Origin: Tiliqua scincoides
Taxonomy: Eukaryota; Chordata; Lepidosauria; Squamata; Scincidae
DNA: 64,000 nt
NCBI RefSeq assembly: GCF_035046505.1
Contig: NC_089824.1
Span: 223,838,244 to 223,902,243, forward strand
Direction: 5' to 3'
Shown here: one piece after another, positions 54,131-64,000 of the stretch
Numbering within the stretch: the stretch's first letter is position 1
How the letters are laid out: each line of letters opens with the position of its first letter
Notes under the pieces: model-generated
What the model saw: only the letters and a program-made list of their open reading frames with translations
The model's database searches: none
Told to the model about the DNA's origin: nothing
Translations under genes and position numbers: made by a program

Positions 54131-57100
54131 CCTGCCTGAAGCTGGCCACAGGATCGGGTCCGCCACGCGGAGCAGGGAAGGGGCCAGATGCCGGGCGCCC
54201 AGAGGCAGGGCCATCCAGTGTCCGCAGGTGGAAGGCGAGACTCTCCGAGGAAGAAGCTGCAGCCTCTCACACGTGCAGATCACTGAGAGGGACCCAGACA
54301 GGCCTCCTCCCAGGACCTGTGGGGCAGAGATGCCGCCACTTGCTTGCCCTGGAAAGGGAGGCCTGGGAATTCTCCAAGGTGGTGGGCCTCCTGGCTTTTC
54401 CAGGAGGGTGAGGCACGGCTGTCTTCAGGCCCCGGGTAGTGCTGCTCCATCAAAGACCTGTTCACAGGCCTACCGCCAGCTTGGCCAGGCCTCCCAGGGC
54501 TGGTCTTGCAAGCCATGCTGGGCAGGCAGGCAGGCGGTCGTCCCTGTGCTCCAGAGGATCCTGTCTGCTTCCTTGGATCATGTAGGTTGAAAAGAATCCC
54601 AAACAGCAGGACACACGGAGGCCTGGGGGGCATCAGCAGATTGTGTTAGAGTCTGGATTACGGCAGACGCGAAACCATCACAGCTGAAGACCGTATAATC
54701 TTCACACACAGTATTTGGGGCTGGAAGTAAGAAACCTCACACAAGTCAGAGCAACTTAGCTGGATGGCACTCTACAGGTCCAACAGAGGCAGAAAAGAAC
54801 CTTTTTGCTGCCATTGCTGGCACCAAGTATTCTCTGCTGTGTGCATGGGTTTCTCTCTGTGACTGTGTTCAGTCAGATTCATCACAAGTCCTTCTCCATT
54901 GTCGTTCAATGTATCTGACTGGTTGTTGTGTTGCCCACAGCTCCTCAGTAAACCTATGGTTGCTTGTGTTCTACGATGGGGAAGGGATCATGCAGGAGCA
55001 ATCTGGTCTACAGCCATTTCCATCTGGCTCTAGCCATTTCCTCTTTACAGAGTCAAACCAGCAGATGAGTTGCCAGTCCTGGAAATGGGAAACTCCCCCA
55101 GAGCCCTCTGGAATCCCTCTGGATCCATCATTCTCTGGGGGCAGACCCTATCATTCAATTTCCTGCTCTTGCAAAAGCAAGGAGTTGTTAGCTGAAGCCC
55201 TGCCAGTAGATACTTTGTCCGAACCCTAAGAGTGATCTTAGAATCGTAGAGTTGTAAGTGACTTAGAAAATCAGTAACACCGACAACTCTTAACTATAGC
55301 AGGAAATTCTCCAGCAGGTGCTTGTCGAACATCTGCTTGAAGATTTCCAGTGAGGGAGACCACCACCTCCCTTGGCAGTCTGCCTCACTGCTGAACCGCC
55401 CTGACCATCAAGAATTTCTTCCTGGTATCCTATCTCCTCTCTTGCAGTTTGTACCCTGCTTGTTCTGCTGTCAAGAGGCTGTTGAGAACACACTTGTTCC
55501 TTTTTCCATAACAGCTGGCCTTTCTCCTTGTTTCGGAATGGTGCAGGGTGCCAGGCCTGAGGCGGCATTTTGAGTGGTGCCATGGCTGATTTCCAGCAGG
55601 GTCCAATGACCAACGCTGAACTTGTCCGTTTTGGTTTTTATAGATACGCTCAAGGTGAAGAAGCGGCGGAAACAGAAACATGGGGGAGAGGAGGTGAGCT
55701 GGGGGCCACTGTCTGCATCTCTTTCTGCTGCCTGCCTCAAAAAAGGTGTCAGGATGGGGGGGGGGGAGGAAGCCATGCCATTCACAATTGTTTCTTGCAA
55801 GAACCTTTTCTGTCAGTACAGTCTTTATGGGTACTGCGTGGGTAGCTTCTCCTGAAAGTTGGATCCTCTTTGCATAGCTTAAGTTGCAGCCCCGCAGAGC
55901 AGCTTCCTCCGTCGCCTGTGCTGCTCAGGCTGGCACTCATGCCTCAGCTGGCTCCCCAAAGCAGTGGGTCAGTTTTTTCCTTTCTGTTTTGTGGGTTTGC
56001 CTTCCAGGAAGCCGAGCAGCTCTTTGAAGAAGATGCTTCGCAATATGACGACAGCCTTTCTTTCCAAGACATGAACCTCTCCCGACCCTTGCTAAAAGTA
56101 CCTGGTTGCTGCTTTTTCTTGGAAGGGGGTGGTCAGGGTGGCCTTGGTGACCTTTGCTGGGTGGGGATGTCCCTGCCTAGGTTGAGTCGTCCTGTCTGAG
56201 AATGTCTTTGTTTCCAGAAGTTGAAATATTATCTTTGTCTCGTTGAACCATAACCTTCCCCCAAGGCTCTGGGGTCTGTCTGTGATGTTTGGCTTGGGGG
56301 GCATTGGAGCAAATGATGGAGAGAGTGGATGGCTGTGGACCTGTCATTGGTTTCTGCTGGTGGTCTCTGGGCAGAGTCTGTCTAGGGCGGGCCTGCTGCA
56401 GGACAAGAGGCAGGCAGTGGGTGGAGGGTGTTTCAGCAACGCTCTAGTGGCAAGGAGCCCTGCAGCATCCCTTCTAGCAGCAAAGGGCTGCTTGCCACTT
56501 GAGGTCTGCTGAAAAATCCTCCATCCGTTGCCTGTGGGCCGCTGTCTGCCTCTTTTGACGTAGGCAGTGGCCAGAAACCGCAGCAGAGGCGCAAGGGATG
56601 CAAAACTTGTGGAGTTTACCAGCACTTGAAGTAGGGCAGGAATAAGTAACTGCTGCCCTAGGGGCAGGCTAGCACAGCCTATGGCATTCCTGCAGCGCAG
56701 CCAGGGAGCAGCAGGAGTGATCGCTGGGTGGCGAAGTGAGGCTGTCAGTCTGTGCGCATGGTGGGATGCCTGGCTTGTGGCAGAGCCTCTTGTGGCTCAT
56801 GCTGGCTGTTTTCGCACTGCTGTGACTGACAGGCAATCACCGCCCTGGGCTTCAAGCAGCCGACTCCCATCCAGAAGGCCTGCATCCCTGTGGGACTGCT
56901 GGGGAAGGACATCTGTGCTTGTGCAGCTACAGGGACAGGTAAGCGCCAGGCCGAGGTGCGCAACACTTTGGGAAATTTGGAGCCCTGGAATAAGCCCTCA
57001 GTCTTCAGAAACATCAAAGTGCGTGCTGGTTTTTCTGCAAGGTTCTATGCTCTGCTCCTTTAACTGGTATTAGGGGGATGCTGGTGTCCTGCTGCACCCC

Positions 57101-60100
57101 TGTAACATCAGTCAAAAATTAAACTAGCGCAAGCAGGAAGAAAATGGAGCCCAAAGACCTGCATTGGGGCCCCAAGTCTCCCTGCCATTTCCCCTGCAAC
57201 CATGGCAGGACCGGCAGGCATCAGAGACAGGTGACAACCTGAAGATGCTCCCCCGAGGGTCAGCTGTGATCTCCCCCACAGGAATGGGCTGGGAGGAGCC
57301 ACAAATGGCCACACTGGGGAGACGGTATCACATGTCCAGTCACCTATATGGACCAGTCTTCTGGCTGGCATGTGCCACAAGGTGCCTTAAGCGCTGGTCC
57401 ACCTGTGTGGTGTGACGTGGGCAATGCCAAAGGCCTTCACTGCCTTGGCTCGCCATTTGCTGCTTCCCTGGCACAGGCCTTGCTTGTGCTCTCCTCTCAC
57501 CCTACCTGATGGTCTCGTTTGTCATGGCAGCTGGGAGTGGGCTGCCTACAGACCCTGAGGGGCCTCCCTCCTTGCCACCCTGTCTGGAGCAAGCAGCAGC
57601 CCCTAGAGGAGCAACTGGGATGGGGTCACACTGGGCACCGAGCTGAGACACACACAGAGTGGCACAGGGCATAGGCAGCACCTTGGGCTACAGAGGGTCT
57701 CCTGGTCAGAACAAGTACAAGTGGCTTGTGAAGAGCTGTGGGGCTACTGGGTTGTACACGTAACTGGGCCCTGCTGGGGGCCAGAGCATCGGGGCTCAGA
57801 GCGTTCCCTTCCTTTCCCCCGTGAAAGGAGGCACTGGGCCATTGTGAGGAATGATTGTTGGTCCTCTGCAGCAGTGGTGCAGTCCTGAAAAAGAAAAGGG
57901 CTCCAGGTGAGACTGGCCAGCAGTAGCAATGGTTGGAGCCTGACAGTGGCCCTCCCTATTGGAAGCAGACACCCCTTGAATTGATGCCTGGGGCCCTCTT
58001 GGAATCTTATCCTTGGCATTTGTCTCTCAGGGAAGACAGCGGCCTTCATTCTGCCTGTTTTGGAGCGCCTGATCTACAAGCCTCGCCAGGCCCCAGTGAC
58101 CCGTGTGCTAGTCCTGGTGCCAACCCGAGAGCTGGGGATCCAGGTGCACTCGGTCACAAAGCAGCTGGCACAGTTCACCAGCGTCACGTCCTGCTTGGCA
58201 GTGGGTGAGTGTGCTGGGCTGGAGGGATTTCTTTCCCTGTGCTGCCTTGGCTCGGATCGGGACTGGCTGGCAGCTCCCTCTGTGGGCTTTTCTCTGGAAC
58301 CTTTCCACAGCCTGGCAGGGAAGGCTGCAGTGTGTGCTGGGACTGGATGGGTCCCCAATGACGCTTGTGTCACTGCAGGGGGCCTGGACCTCAAGACTCA
58401 GGAGGCTGCTCTCCGCTCGGGGCCCGACATCCTCATTGCCACTCCGGGGCGCCTCATCGACCACCTGCACAACTGTCCCTCTTTCCACCTTGGGAGCATT
58501 GAGGTTCTTATCCTCGACGAGGCAGACAGGTGAGCCACCCTGGTTTTGAGGTGTGTCTGGCAGAGTTCCTTCAACCTTTCTGCCCCCGGGGTGGGTGAAC
58601 ACTCTTCCCAGACAGCCTGTTCAGGAATGCACATTGGGGCAAGAAAATCAAAACTTCACATATAGGCTAATGGGTTCTGAGCTGTCTGTGATGGATCAGG
58701 AGAGGGATCTTGGGGTGGTGGTGGACAGGTCGATGAAAGTGTCCACCCAGTGTGTGGTGGCAGTGAAGAAGGCCAATTCTATGCTTGGGATCGTTAGAAA
58801 AGGTATTGAGAACAAAACGGCTAATATTATAATCGATGGTAAGGCCACATCTGGAGTATTGTGTCCAGTTCTGGTCACTGCGTCTGAAAAAAGGATGTAG
58901 TAAAAGGTGCAGAAGAGAGCAACCAAATTATTATTGGGCTGGAGCACCTCCCTTAGGAGGAAAGGCTACAGCGTTTGGGGCTCTTCAGCCTAGAAAAGAG
59001 GCGTCTGAGGAGGGACATGATTGAGACATACAAAATTATGCAAGGGGTTCGTTTTCACAACACCAGGACCAGAGGACATCAGCTAAAATTGGGTGTTGGG
59101 AGACTTAGGACTGACTAAAGAAAATATATCTTTATTCGGCATGTAGTTTGTGAAACTCCTTGCCACAGGATGTGGTGATGGCATCTGGCCTTTAAAAGAG
59201 GATTAGACAAAAGTCCATCATGGGTCACAAGCCACGATGTGTATGTGCAACCTCCTGATTTTAGATGTGGGTTACCTCAGAATGCCAGATGCAAGGGATG
59301 GTGGGTCTCTTGTGTGCTCCCATTGGCGTTTAGTGGGCCCCTGTGAGATACAGGAAGCTGGACTAGATGGACCTTTGGCCTGATCCAGTGGGGCTTATGA
59401 GTTTCTCATCCAACTTTGCAGGATGCTGGATGAGTACTTTGAGGAGCAGATGAAAGAGATAATTCGGCTGTGTGCGCGCCACCGCCAAACCATGCTCTTT
59501 TCTGCCACGATGACGGACGAGGTATCGAGGAAATTGGGGCAGGCCTGGTGCCCACTGGGGGAGACTGGGCTAGGGGCTGGGGTGTGCTGGGTGGGGGTGG
59601 AAGTGAGGAGGAGTGTAAGAGGAGACAGTTGTAGGAGTAACAAGAAGGGGGGCAGAACTGCTTGGAGTGTTGGCTTCCTGTCTACCCCTCTGGCAGTGAG
59701 GGGGCTTGTTGGGGGAGGGACTATTCTTATGTGTCTTTTTCCTGTCTGGCAGGTGGCAGACTTGGCCTCGGTCTCCCTGAAGTCTCCTGTCCGAGTCTTT
59801 GTAAACAGCAATACAGATGTGGCCCCGTTTCTGCGCCAGGAGTTTGTACGCATCCGGCCCACTCGTGAAGGGGACAGGGAAGCCATTGTGGCAGGTGGGA
59901 GCAGGAAGATGCCCTCCTCCACCACTGACTGAAGGCTGGATGCGCCTGACCACTGAGAGGTGTCTCTTTGATTTTCCAGCCCTCCTGAGCCGGACGTTTT
60001 CAGATCACGTGATGCTCTTCACCCAGACCAAAAAACAGGCACATCGCCTGCACATCCTCCTAGGACTGATGGGCCTGAGTGTTGGCGAGCTGCATGGGAA

Positions 60101-62503
60101 CCTCTCCCAGGCCCAGCGCCTGGAGGCTCTCCGGTAGGCAGGGAGGTCAGTGGGAAGGAGGGAGGAGAGTGGCAAGTCACTCCTGGGTGACTTGTCTGAT
60201 GCACACCCTGTCCTCTGCAGGCGCTTCAAGGATGAGCAGATTGATGTGCTGGTGGCCACAGATGTTGCAGCACGAGGACTGGACATTGAAGGCGTCAAAA
60301 CAGTTGGGTGCTCTGCCCTGGGAGCTCCTTCAAGGGATGCTGCCTGTAGCCCCTCCCTCTGAAATTGTCTGTCTCCTCTCAGGTCATCAACTTCACGATG
60401 CCCAACACGGCCAAGCACTACGTCCACAGAGTGGGGCGCACAGCACGGGCTGGCCGTGCAGGCCGCTCGGTGTCCTTGGTGGGGGAGGACGAGCGCAAGA
60501 TGCTGAAGGAGATTGTGAAAGCAGCCAAAGCGCCAGTCAAGGCCAGAGTCCTCCCCCAAGGTAATTGCAGTGGGGGCGGTGCGGGGAGGGAATTTCCTGG
60601 CTGGTCTGCTGTGAACAGTTCCTCAGTGAACTGTTGTGTTTGCGGGGAGAGACTGCCCTTTGCCTGCTCCCCCAGATGTGATCCTGCGTTTCCGAGAGAA
60701 GATTGAGAAACTGGAGCCTGACATCTATGCTGTGCTGCGCCTGGAGCGGGAGGAGCGGGAGTTGCAGCACTCAGAGGCACAGGTAGCGGGTGGCAGGGAC
60801 ACTTGGAGGGGGCCTGGTGGGTGTGGGTGTCTGAAAGCAAGTGGGATGTCTCAGACCTTGCGATTCTGCATCGGGACGGAGCTCCTGCAGAGCTGCTTGC
60901 CTGGACTTTCCAGCTGGTTTTCCTCTGGGCAAAATTGCCGGGTGACCGCCCTCATATTTCCCTCAAAGCAGTTGCCTGCCAGGTGCTGGCTGTGTGACTT
61001 TTTGGGTGTTGTATCCCAGCACCTATTGTGCTTGAGCCTGTTCCCTGCTGCTCATGGCGAGGGGGGATAGCTGGGTACATTCAGCCTATGTATGTTCTTT
61101 GCCCCTTGCTGATCTGAGTCGGTGGAAGGAGCAGCTTGCTCAGAGCCCACTCATATGCGTGTCTTCTTACAAGCAAGTTCCATTATAGTCAATGGGGCTT
61201 ACTCCTAGGTAAGTGTGGATAGGATTGCAGTTGCTCTGCAGTTGCCCCTGGCAAAGCTGTGCAACTTGACTTTGCACCTGCTCCACCCCTGAGCCGCTGC
61301 CTCTAAAGGTCTTCCCTTTCTGAGTCTTCTTGGCCTGCACTTCCTGCTAGATCAACACAGCTAAGCGGAAGCTGGGGACGGGAGAACCAGAGGCAGCAAA
61401 GGGTGCCCCGCGGAGCTGGTTCCAGAGCCAGGAGGAAAGGAAGAAGGAGAAGCGTAAGGACAGGGACCTGGAGCGAGGGAGGAGGGGCTGGCTGGCTGGC
61501 TGTTCATGGGCTGCTGGCCTGATCCATCCCTGCCTGCCTCTTCTGGTCTCCCCACAGTTGCCCAGGCCCTGCAGGAGTTTGACCTGGCGCTTCGGGGCAA
61601 GAGGAAGAGGAAAGCCTTTATGAAGGAGTCACAGAAAAAGACTCAGCTTACAGTGAGCAACTGCGCAGAGTGACAGGATGGCATGCCCCCCAGGAGAGGG
61701 AGGTGGTGGGTGGACTCCCTGACCCAGTGGAATGTGGCTGTCAGTGGGATTCCAGTCGCCATTGTGCATTTCTGTTGTCTCAACAGCCTGAGGAGCGGTC
61801 CCAGTCCGAGATCTTGAAGGCCCAGATGTATGCGGAACGTGTGGCAAAGAGGAACCGCCGCGCGAAGCGAGCACGGGCCATGCCGGAAGATGCTCCGGCA
61901 GCAGTGGGAGGTAGGGGCTGCTTCCTATTTCCTGTGGGGGAGAGGCTTGATCCTGCTAAACTTTGGGAGCACAGCAGCCCCTGGGTAGCGGGGGGGGGGG
62001 GTGGCCTCCAGCTCAGGCTTTCACTATTTCCTCTTTATTATTCAAGGTGCTAAACGGCGCTGCAAGAAGACCTTGTCGGTGTTTGACGAGGAGCTGACCA
62101 ACACCAGCAGGAAGGCCCTGAAACGCTACCGCTCTGGGTGAGGCGTGGGAGGTGCCTGCTGCTCACTGTGGCTGTCTGGGGGGGGGAATCCTGTCCATCA
62201 AGGGAGATGGCAGCTGGCTGCTCTGCCTTCCTGGGAGGGGTTTGGCTGAGTGAGGGCCCACCCTGTTGGTTCTCTACCCACTGTGACCTTGATGGCTCTG
62301 TTCTGTAGACCTTCTTTCGAGGACCACAAGCGCCTGGGGCTCGCCAGCCGGAGGAAAGGAGGGAGTGGCCGTGTCCAGTCCAGGTGTGTTTCTCCCTTCC
62401 CCTGTCTTGCTCCTGACTTGCCTTTCAGCAGGTCCTCCCTCTTGCCCCCCTTCCTGCCCAGACTAAGGTGCTGTTGTTCTTTTGTAGGTATAAGAGAAAG
62501 TGA
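53368..62503 (+). CDS. DDX27: DEAD-box helicase 27, complete 21-exon gene
   Basis: Nucleolar ATP-dependent RNA helicase of ribosome biogenesis (yeast Drs1 family). Exons: 53368-53460, 53545-53679, 53765-53824, 53958-54066, 55644-55693, 56008-56097, 56833-56938, 58031-58204, 58379-58529, 59422-59521, 59753-59894, 59980-60133, 60221-60302, 60383-60560, 60676-60782, 61351-61453, 61558-61652, 61787-61910, 62047-62137, 62309-62383, 62488-62503. Phases join throughout to 744 residues (human isoforms 765-796; here the acidic N-terminus is shorter). Motifs: Q motif GFKQPTPIQ (185-193), Walker A with K216, [21 protein letters not shown] 319-322, SAT 350-352, [12 protein letters not shown] and HRVGRTAR (497-504). 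The C-terminal tail is Lys/Arg-rich with [19 protein letters not shown] and [10 protein letters not shown]. The exon 13 donor (ACA|GTTGGG) is weak. Intron 1 is only 84 bp and in frame. Confidence 0.97.
54067..55643 (+). other. DDX27: DDX27 intron 4
   Basis: 1.6 kb. The second half holds a minus-strand, older CR1 (55235-55545). The first part shows nothing assignable apart from the CpG island tail. Confidence 0.7.
55235..55545 (-). repeat. CR1-like LINE 3' part, old subfamily
   Basis: Contains AGTGAGGGAGACCACCACCT and TGCCTCACTGCTGAACCGCC, the reverse complement of the classic amniote CR1 3' UTR that reads like 'tccactgtcgaacagctctt' in lizards and birds. Decayed. Confidence 0.65.
56939..58030 (+). 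other. DDX27: DDX27 intron 7
   Basis: 1.1 kb without recognised repeats or exons. It splits the Walker A motif between T214 and G215, a position kept in the human gene as far as I know. Confidence 0.5.
58620..59398 (+). repeat. CR1 LINE abutting the exon 10 splice acceptor of DDX27
   Basis: Begins GGAATGCACATTGGGGCAAG with RT sequence ([17 protein letters not shown]) and runs to the 3' end CCTGATCCAGTGGGGCTTATG near 59398. The exon 10 acceptor AG is at 59420-59421, only about 22 bp on. Several small deletions. Confidence 0.9.
61125..61235 (+). repeat. Solo palindromic lizard repeat
   Basis: GTCAATGGGGCTTACTCCTA and GTGTGGATAGGATTGCAG match the unit of the array at 50728-51178. In DDX27 intron 15. 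Confidence 0.8.
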
Positions 62504-63138
62504 GAAATGCCCCTGCTCCAAGGACTGCCCTCCAATGACCTGCACTGCTTTGCTTAGCCTGATGGCAAATCAGGTGGGCTTCGTCTGGCTCCTCTCTTGG
62601 GTGCCCATGGATTCAGTTGTTGGTCATGTTTCTGTCATCGCTTAGAAAAGACCCTTGGTCTGTGCAACTGGATGGGACATCAAACACTGCTGTCCTCCTG
62701 TGAGAACATGCTGCTTGCAGGCCCCTCCCTCTGCTGTGGAAGGAAGGGAGCTTAGAAGGGCAGGCTTCATCTGGCAGGAGCACTGGCGTTGGTGATGGCT
62801 GGCACAGGACCCCCCCACTAGTTTCATTCAGGAGCCACCTACCCAATGCTGGTGGGGAAGGGGGAGTCCCTCTCATTGTGCAGAGGTGGCCCATGCGCCT
62901 CAGTGATGTTTGCCGTGCTTCCGTAGCTAGAAACCCAACCTTGGATGCCCTTGTGATCCCTGCTCTAGGGCCTCAGCCACACCTTGAGGTGTGGGGGGCA
63001 GCTCCGTGGCTGGTAGTTGAGCATTCAGATGCCAGTGACAAAAAGGTGGTTTCTCAGAGACAAACTGGATGGGGACCAGGTGCCATTCACCTACTCTTCC
63101 TTTCTTCTAGAACTTGAATGTGAACACGTGGCTCTCTT

Positions 63139-63144
63139 AATAAA
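63139..63144 (+). promoter_or_regulatory. DDX27: DDX27 polyadenylation signal AATAAA
   Basis: Canonical hexamer about 636 bp after the stop codon. No earlier AATAAA noticed in the 3' UTR. Confidence 0.8.
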
Positions 63145-63820
63145 AGTACTTGGGGTATTATAAAAATGGCTTTTCCAGATTTCCAAATAACAGAGACTTC
63201 CACTTCTTGGTCATGGAGGGCATGGGGAGGAGACAGGAGAGTCTGTGTCAAGGTCAGGAACCTGTTAACCGTGGCTTGTCCCTTGAAATTTTTAGAGGAT
63301 GCCAACAAAGGAGTCCCCTGCCTGCCTGGTTTATTTGAGCCTTGGACAGAGGCCTTGCTAAAAGGCCCCTAGGGAAAGGAAGCCAAGGAAAGGGTGGTTA
63401 AAAGGGAAGCAGAAGGTCAGAGTCCCTGAAAGACCTGGATTGAAGCTGGTGCAATTTGATATTCTGAAATTCAGGAAAGAGATGACCTAAGAAGGTGGTG
63501 CAGCTCTGGGTTGAAGTAGAAAATGCACTGAAAACGATTGGCTGTGATGCATTAAGGAAGGAGGCCAACAGGACTAGGAATGAAAGGGAGTTGGAAGACC
63601 ATGGCAGACTGGTAGGCACGGTGTGCAGAAAGGGGCAACTTGCAGTGCTTAGGGAGGAGGGGATTGGTATGTTTCCAGGGGGCTGGGAATCGGTGCTGCC
63701 CAAAATCTCCAGCTGCTGCCCCAGCAGAGCTTTTCAAGGACTGCTGCCCTCCTCAGCCTAGGTGAGCCTGTCCTGGTATTCTAGAGCCCCCACAGACCAC
63801 CTGGGGGTCTTGCCTCAGAC
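63145..63820. other. Intergenic sequence downstream of DDX27
   Basis: No gene recognised. Sequence from about 63300 to 63800 is unremarkable apart from a possible retro-derived piece that I cannot classify. Confidence 0.5.
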
Positions 63821-64000
63821 ACTAAGTTGATTACGGGGCTGGGGCACCTTCCTTATGAGGAAAGGCTACGGCGTTTGGGCCTCTTCAGCCTAGAAAAGAG
63901 ACGCTTGAGGGGGGACATGATTGAGACATACAAAATTATGCAGGGGATGGACAGAGTGGATAGGGAGATGCTCTTTACACTCTCACATAATACCAGAACC
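63821..64000 (+). repeat. CR1 LINE, young copy cut by window edge
   Basis: Starts inside the RT C-terminal region (GATTACGGGGCTGGGGCACC) and continues past the window. Over 170 bp it differs from the copy at 42600-42770 at one position that I can see. Confidence 0.95.

Noticed and set aside
53224-54411. 395-residue continuous ORF at the DDX27 start
   Set aside because: Contains true exons 1 and 2 but reads through introns; alignment to the family supports splicing at 53460/53545.

Overview
This is eukaryotic, vertebrate DNA, most likely from a squamate reptile (a lizard). The genes are split into many short exons with GT-AG introns. The proteins read as vertebrate transglutaminases, CCNDBP1 and DDX27. 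The intergenic DNA carries many CR1 LINE 3' ends, L2-like LINEs, short hAT transposons with 8-bp target duplications, and a palindromic short repeat that I associate with lizard genomes. Species cannot be called from sequence alone.

Layout: (1) 1-3248 is intron or upstream sequence with repeats. (2) 3249-16339 (+) is the 3' three quarters of a TGM3/TGM6-type transglutaminase gene, ten exons; its first exons lie left of the window. (3) 16.4-24.2 kb is intergenic, with CR1 and hAT relics and an orphan GC/CpG-rich patch at 19.3-19.85 kb. (4) 24235-33816 (+) is a complete 13-exon TGM5 gene (729 aa). (5) 36412-46588 (-) is CCNDBP1 (11 exons, 351 aa), convergent with TGM5. (6) 47-53 kb is a dense nest of LINEs, SINE-like units and a 1.55-kb hAT. 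(7) 53368-62503 (+) is DDX27 (21 exons, 744 aa), with a polyadenylation signal at 63139. A nearly intact CR1 copy runs off the right edge.

Function: the two transglutaminases keep Cys-His-Asp and should be active, calcium-dependent protein cross-linkers, typically of squamous epithelium. TGM5 convergent with CCNDBP1 matches the human 15q15 block. EPB42, which lies between them in human, is absent here, and a TGM3-like gene sits where TGM7 is found in human. DDX27 (human 20q13) beside CCNDBP1 differs from the human arrangement. CCNDBP1 (cyclin-D/HLH partner) and DDX27 (ribosome biogenesis) are housekeeping-like genes with CpG islands.

The most unusual item is a family of retroelements sharing one 3' hairpin: a LINE of unresolved clade (47966-48888), two ~460-bp SINE-like units (32866-33325 and 48968-49436, the latter with an 11-bp target duplication), and a 5S-rRNA-headed SINE (14069-14197). 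Together they suggest one LINE serving at least two unrelated non-autonomous families.
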